NCBI RefSeq assembly: GCF_021800405.1
Contig: NZ_CP084550.1
Location: forward strand, 1,054,001-1,118,000
Reading direction: 5' to 3'
Length of the DNA stretch: 64,000 nt
DNA from: Arthrobacter sp. FW306-07-I
GTDB taxonomy: Bacteria; Actinomycetota; Actinomycetes; Actinomycetales; Micrococcaceae
In this document: positions 60,598-64,000 of the stretch, piece by piece
Layout of the letters: each line of letters starts with the position of its first letter
Position numbering within the stretch: position 1 is the first letter of the stretch
The notes under the pieces: generated by a model
Told to the model about the DNA's origin: nothing
What the model saw: only the letters and a program-made list of their open reading frames with translations
The model's database searches: none
Made by a program: the position numbers and the translations under genes

Positions 60598-61430
60598 TAT
60601 GTAACGGCGAACCCGGCCTTGCTCATGGCAGTCTCTAGTTCATTGGAAGTTAGCGATATAGGGCCATACTCACGGCGCGCTAAACCCGTCACTTGTCGGA
60701 ACTGCTGTTTGATATTGCCTGGTCTGCGGTCGAGTTGCCAGTCAGACACAACTAATTCTGCCCACTTTTCACGCTTGATCGTAGCCTGTAGATGGACGTT
60801 TGCCTCCTCAGCTAGTCGTTTAGTGAGTGCGAGAATTCCGATTAGCTCGGGAACACCAAGAGTCACATACTCGTCCTTCCTATACCGAGTGAAGGCAACG
60901 CCTGTAATTTTCTCCCATGCCTCGTGAGTAGATTGTGGAGTCCCACTGATCACGTCCTCTAGTTTGCTGGTGGCTCGTCCCGCTTGATGGATGTGCGTAT
61001 TGCGTGCGAGCCGCACAAGGTGGAATAACCTCAGCGAGTCATCGGTGAAATTGGAGCCAATGGTGGTTTGGAAAAGTTCATGCATGTCCGCCATGCCAAC
61101 GTTTTTCAAACTCGTATTACTCTTACCCAGTAGCCGCAGCATGCCAATTATCAAATCTTCATGCAAAGCAAGAACGCGGGGAACGGCCAGGATGCCGAGT
61201 AGATTTTCCGCATTCTCCAATACCGCTCTAGCCTTATCAGTCGTAAGGTTGAATCGCTTGATATGTGGAACAGCGGGGAAGATTTTGCTCAGTTCTAGAT
61301 TTGATCCTTGAGTCAGGAATAGTGTTTGGGACGCGAGATTTGCTCCGGCCAACAGCCCCATCATTGTGTCATTGGCTTGGATTCGCTGCTCAACATATTC
61401 GCGGTAATGTCGATACCTTACTATTTGCAT
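60597..61430 (-). CDS. Helical hypothetical protein with RNxxxH (HEPN-like) motif (277 aa)
   Basis: A 277-residue, mostly helical protein. LVRLARNTHIHQAGRATSKL holds Arg143-Asn-x3-His148, the RNxxxH motif of HEPN RNases, in the context of a helix preceded by LFQTTIGSNFTDDSLRLFHL. No other domain is recognised; the N-terminus (MQIVRYRHYREYVEQRIQAN) is charged. It stands alone among relics, in lower-GC DNA. By the HEPN precedent it may be an antiphage RNase or toxin; no antitoxin partner is visible. ATG 61430 has a weak GGA site. Confidence 0.65.
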   Translation of the reverse strand: MQIVRYRHYREYVEQRIQANDTMMGLLAGANLASQTLFLTQGSNLELSKIFPAVPHIKRFNLTTDKARAVLENAENLLGILAVPRVLALHEDLIIGMLRLLGKSNTSLKNVGMADMHELFQTTIGSNFTDDSLRLFHLVRLARNTHIHQAGRATSKLEDVISGTPQSTHEAWEKITGVAFTRYRKDEYVTLGVPELIGILALTKRLAEEANVHLQATIKREKWAELVVSDWQLDRRPGNIKQQFRQVTGLARREYGPISLTSNELETAMSKAGFAVT

Positions 61431-62192
61431 GCTTCCGATCGTGGCACATGCGGGGCCATGTTTACAGGCGACACGGCCGCGCAGCAGCGCCCTTGACTTG
61501 AAGAGGGCAACATAACTCGGGACCAGGTTGAATGACGCGAGGACGGACGATAATGCGGCAGGAAATTACAGCCGTCTAAGTCGTATGGCAAGATGAAGGC
61601 AGTAGTATCCCGGCAGAACCAACTCAGGGCCGCTATACGTACATATTTAGGTGGCCGTCCTGGGAGGCCGAGCAGCGTAGTAAGGCCCTGTACTGAATCG
61701 CCATTTGGAACGGACCCAAGTTCCGCGCAATGCTGCTTTCTACGGCGAAGCGACGATGACCCTGGCGATCCTCTGCTTTTCGACGAGAACTTTGAAGTCA
61801 CCTTGCTGGGCGAGGTAGGTGTCGGTGACGGTCGAAAAGTGAGCCATGGTGACGGTTGAAGACTGAGCCACCCGTTCCAAACGATTGGGTGGGTGATCAC
61901 AGTGGAGGATTGGGCGCTTATTCGGCGGTTGCATCTGGCCGAGGGTGAGTCGATGAGATCGATAGCGGCGCGGTTGGGGATCTCCAGGAACACGGTCGCG
62001 AAAGCAGTCAGCGCTGACAGTCCGCCGACCTGCGTCCGGCCCAGCAGCACCGCACGAATCGCCGGTTCCACAGCCTTGATCCCGGAGTCCTGTCCGGAGG
62101 ACTTCAACACCAAGCTCGGCCAGTGGTTGCCGAAGGCCAAACCCAGAATGGAGCGGCCTCTTAAGCGATGTGAGCGGTCGCGGGTCTTTAAT
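61431..62192. mobile_element. IS21-family transposase relic with terminal repeats
   Basis: From GTG/ATG 61893 the plus strand reads VEDWALIRRLHLAEGESMRS and IAARLGISRNTVAKAVSADS, the N-terminal helix-turn-helix of IstA (IS21), after which the homology ends near 62040 with unrelated sequence. Just upstream, two imperfect direct copies of GGTGACGGT(C/T)GAA...TGAGCCA (near 61815-61870) are the multiple terminal repeats of IS21-type elements. Only the left end and about 50 codons of the transposase persist; no IstB is found. Confidence 0.75.
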
Positions 62193-63908
62193 TTAAGGCC
62201 GAGAGTCTACTTCTGCACGAAGAACGCCTTCTGCCGCCACCATTGCCTTCCAAACCTCAGGCATCACCATTGCAACTTTGCTAAGTCGTTTGGCCGAAGC
62301 AGCAGCAAGCCAGCGGATTAGGCTGACCTGGGTGAGTGGCTGGTTAAAGCGGAAGTCGGAATCTAGGTCTCCTGCCGCGCTAAGGGCCTCGGTCATGCGC
62401 AGCCGCGCTTCACTTGAGTCATGAGTGAAGTAGTTTCGAGCCGCCCGAAGCACGCCATATAGGAGATTTGCTGAATTCGGTAGTGCATCTAGCTCTGCCT
62501 GTACATCCGGCGACAGCCATCCATCAGCATTCGTTAGGCCGCCATCCGATAACGTCCTGTCCAAGTACATGTCGGTTAGAACCGAGTCCCAATCTACCGG
62601 TGATGACGTCAACGCTGCTCGCTGTCGCCTTCCTAGAGTTGGTGCAGTGGGATCGAGGCGGCGATCAAGTGAGGACGGATCTGTGAAGATCATTTCCCGT
62701 AGCCATTCGCGTCGATTGATCTCGAAGGCGCCAGCGTAGTTAACAAGGAAACTACGAATTAGCGGGTCGCGCACATCAGCCGTCGGCGAGCTTGAAATCT
62801 CTTTCATTTTGTCCGTCATATCTCGTCGCGTGATATGTAGGAGTTCCGCGCTGATATTTTGTGCTCGTCGTCCGTTTTGGGGTTTGCTCAGTTCTTCTGT
62901 TGGAGTTGTCCCCGCGCGCATGGCAGCCGCCCAAGAACCATATTTGTTACGGATCGAAACCCCCGCTGGCCAGGTTCGTCCCGCACGATATTCCCGCTGG
63001 CGCCACACATCGTAATCCGATGCGCTTGTGCGATTATCAATTGCGCTGCTAGCGGCAATGTAACTGCGGAGGGCTTGGGGGTAGGCATTCTCCTGAAACA
63101 ACAGCAGGCCTCTCGCCCGACCGCGCTTCCCGGGTGAAATACCAAGAGCGGTCATCGCATCACCCCAGTAACCTTTGCCTATACGCTTCATGACTGTTTG
63201 CGCGTCGGCAGGCCAGGCATGCTGAGCGCTTCCTAAATTTTGTGACTTTATGAAGGGGGCGCGAACTGAAGTGTAGCGGACTTTCGTGAGTTCTAGCTCA
63301 CGTGCTAGGGAGAGCTCTTTGGTCACTACACATATAGCGATAACCTTTGAAATCTCATCTTCTGATACTCCGCGTTCCTCAAGCGCGAGGCGCAAACCAG
63401 AAGCTTCCTCCACATCGACCCCGATCAAGGCGGCGCCGGGGTCAGGGGACAAACCGAGACTAAGGCCACAGATATACCAGACGCCACTTTCAATTACAGA
63501 ATCTGAAAAGTGGTGCGGGTCCTTCTTCCGTGAAAAAGAAATTCCACTGTTGTCGAGCGCGTATCGCACCGTTTCTTCCGGGACGCGGGGATAGAGGAGA
63601 GAGAATCGGTCAACTATGTCTTGTTTAGAAGCTCCATCAGCAGCAAGCGCAAGTATGCTTGCCGAATGCTCGGACCAAAAAGCCGATGCCTTGGCTGATC
63701 CCGCCTCTAGCCGCATCTGGGCTCGCGCAGCGCGTGCCTCGGAAGCCTCCACTTCACCACGCGAAGCGAGAATTTGCTGGACACGCCCTTTCGACAATCC
63801 TATGTCGTCGGCGATGCTTTGCATGGTTTGTCCTGCACGGTACTGTGCTGCAATAGCGTCATCGCGACCGAGATTCACGGCCTCGGCGTTAGCTTCGAAT
63901 GGCGCCAA
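62193..63908 (-). CDS. HTH protein with HNH-associated repeat and RNxxxH motif (571 aa)
   Basis: A 571-residue protein of unknown family. Near residue 20, YRAGQTMQSIADDIGLSKGR is a helix-turn-helix. Around 300-330, YDVWRQREYRAGRTWPAGVS and IRNKYGSWAAAMRAGT resemble the HNH/homing-endonuclease-associated repeat. Near the C-terminus VLRAARNYFTHDSSE carries Arg491-Asn-x3-His496, a HEPN-type RNxxxH motif. The start TTG 63908 has GAGGTAA upstream. It sits at the edge of a defence/mobile zone and may combine DNA sensing with RNA cleavage, but that is conjecture. Confidence 0.6.
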   Translation of the reverse strand: MAPFEANAEAVNLGRDDAIAAQYRAGQTMQSIADDIGLSKGRVQQILASRGEVEASEARAARAQMRLEAGSAKASAFWSEHSASILALAADGASKQDIVDRFSLLYPRVPEETVRYALDNSGISFSRKKDPHHFSDSVIESGVWYICGLSLGLSPDPGAALIGVDVEEASGLRLALEERGVSEDEISKVIAICVVTKELSLARELELTKVRYTSVRAPFIKSQNLGSAQHAWPADAQTVMKRIGKGYWGDAMTALGISPGKRGRARGLLLFQENAYPQALRSYIAASSAIDNRTSASDYDVWRQREYRAGRTWPAGVSIRNKYGSWAAAMRAGTTPTEELSKPQNGRRAQNISAELLHITRRDMTDKMKEISSSPTADVRDPLIRSFLVNYAGAFEINRREWLREMIFTDPSSLDRRLDPTAPTLGRRQRAALTSSPVDWDSVLTDMYLDRTLSDGGLTNADGWLSPDVQAELDALPNSANLLYGVLRAARNYFTHDSSEARLRMTEALSAAGDLDSDFRFNQPLTQVSLIRWLAAASAKRLSKVAMVMPEVWKAMVAAEGVLRAEVDSRP

Positions 63909-64000
63909 TTGCTTACCTCGGTCCCAGAAGTGCGATGGAGTCTTTGTTGTGTGACGAACCCACGCTGCTGAAGTTTGGGCCGCGATCGAACAGTACCATT

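Noticed and set aside
1..64000. CRISPR array
   Set aside because: No regularly spaced direct repeats of 24-40 bases were seen; the tandem repeats at 6730, 16822 and 58629 have no spacers.

Overview
The window is high-GC DNA from an actinobacterium, most probably an Arthrobacter/Pseudarthrobacter-type soil member of the Micrococcaceae. This is judged from codon use, frequent GTG/TTG starts and the kinds of proteins present; no rRNA or tRNA gene is visible to settle the genus. Genes are short operons on both strands, often closed by strong GC-rich hairpins.

1-14 kb is ordinary chromosomal metabolism. It holds a partial flavin dehydrogenase, an SPFH protein, and a formate module (OFA-type transporter, a 47-residue small partner, a fused NuoE/NuoF-like subunit and a Cys-type molybdenum formate dehydrogenase alpha subunit). 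A coupled MarR / acyl-CoA synthetase / DUF2177 operon, a DUF1295 membrane enzyme, and a TerC-family transporter behind a yybP-ykoY (manganese) riboswitch follow. 14-39 kb carries secreted and envelope proteins (DUF1524 nuclease with Excalibur motif, glycerophosphodiester phosphodiesterase, beta-propeller, lipoprotein, DUF4190-like membrane proteins), small stress or NTF2-like enzymes, a TMEM175 channel, a phosphotransferase, a kinase-like ATPase, and a rifampin-phosphotransferase-like PEP-utilising enzyme plus the relic of a second one. An HD/LuxR regulator and two oxidoreductases complete it. Many of these genes are unnamed and of modest size.

40-64 kb is a mosaic. Metabolic blocks (a ThDP enzyme, an Lrp/AsnC regulator with HisC-like transaminase and amino-acid permease, and a GntR-controlled nitrilase/permease/nitrilase operon) are interrupted by lower-GC accessory genes. 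These are a two-TM GAF protein, a TM/coiled-coil protein, serine-recombinase relics, an EVE-HNH putative modified-DNA nuclease, a RelA/SpoT-domain synthetase, a decayed reverse-transcriptase/helical-repeat/HEPN gene resembling AbiA, two further proteins with RNxxxH motifs, an IS21-type transposase relic and an HTH/HNH-repeat protein. The transaminase-permease pair is present twice (46982-49530 and 57641-59978). The second transaminase has lost its N-terminus exactly where the AbiA-like cassette ends, and the second permease carries a 24-bp in-frame duplication in its first membrane helix.

Taken together, the window shows core catabolism next to a worn defence/mobile island. The most unusual items are the AbiA-like locus and its RNxxxH neighbours, the EVE-HNH gene, the duplicated and remodelled permease, an in-frame TGA that removes the membrane anchor of a secreted beta-propeller, and a possible structured RNA near 26.85 kb.
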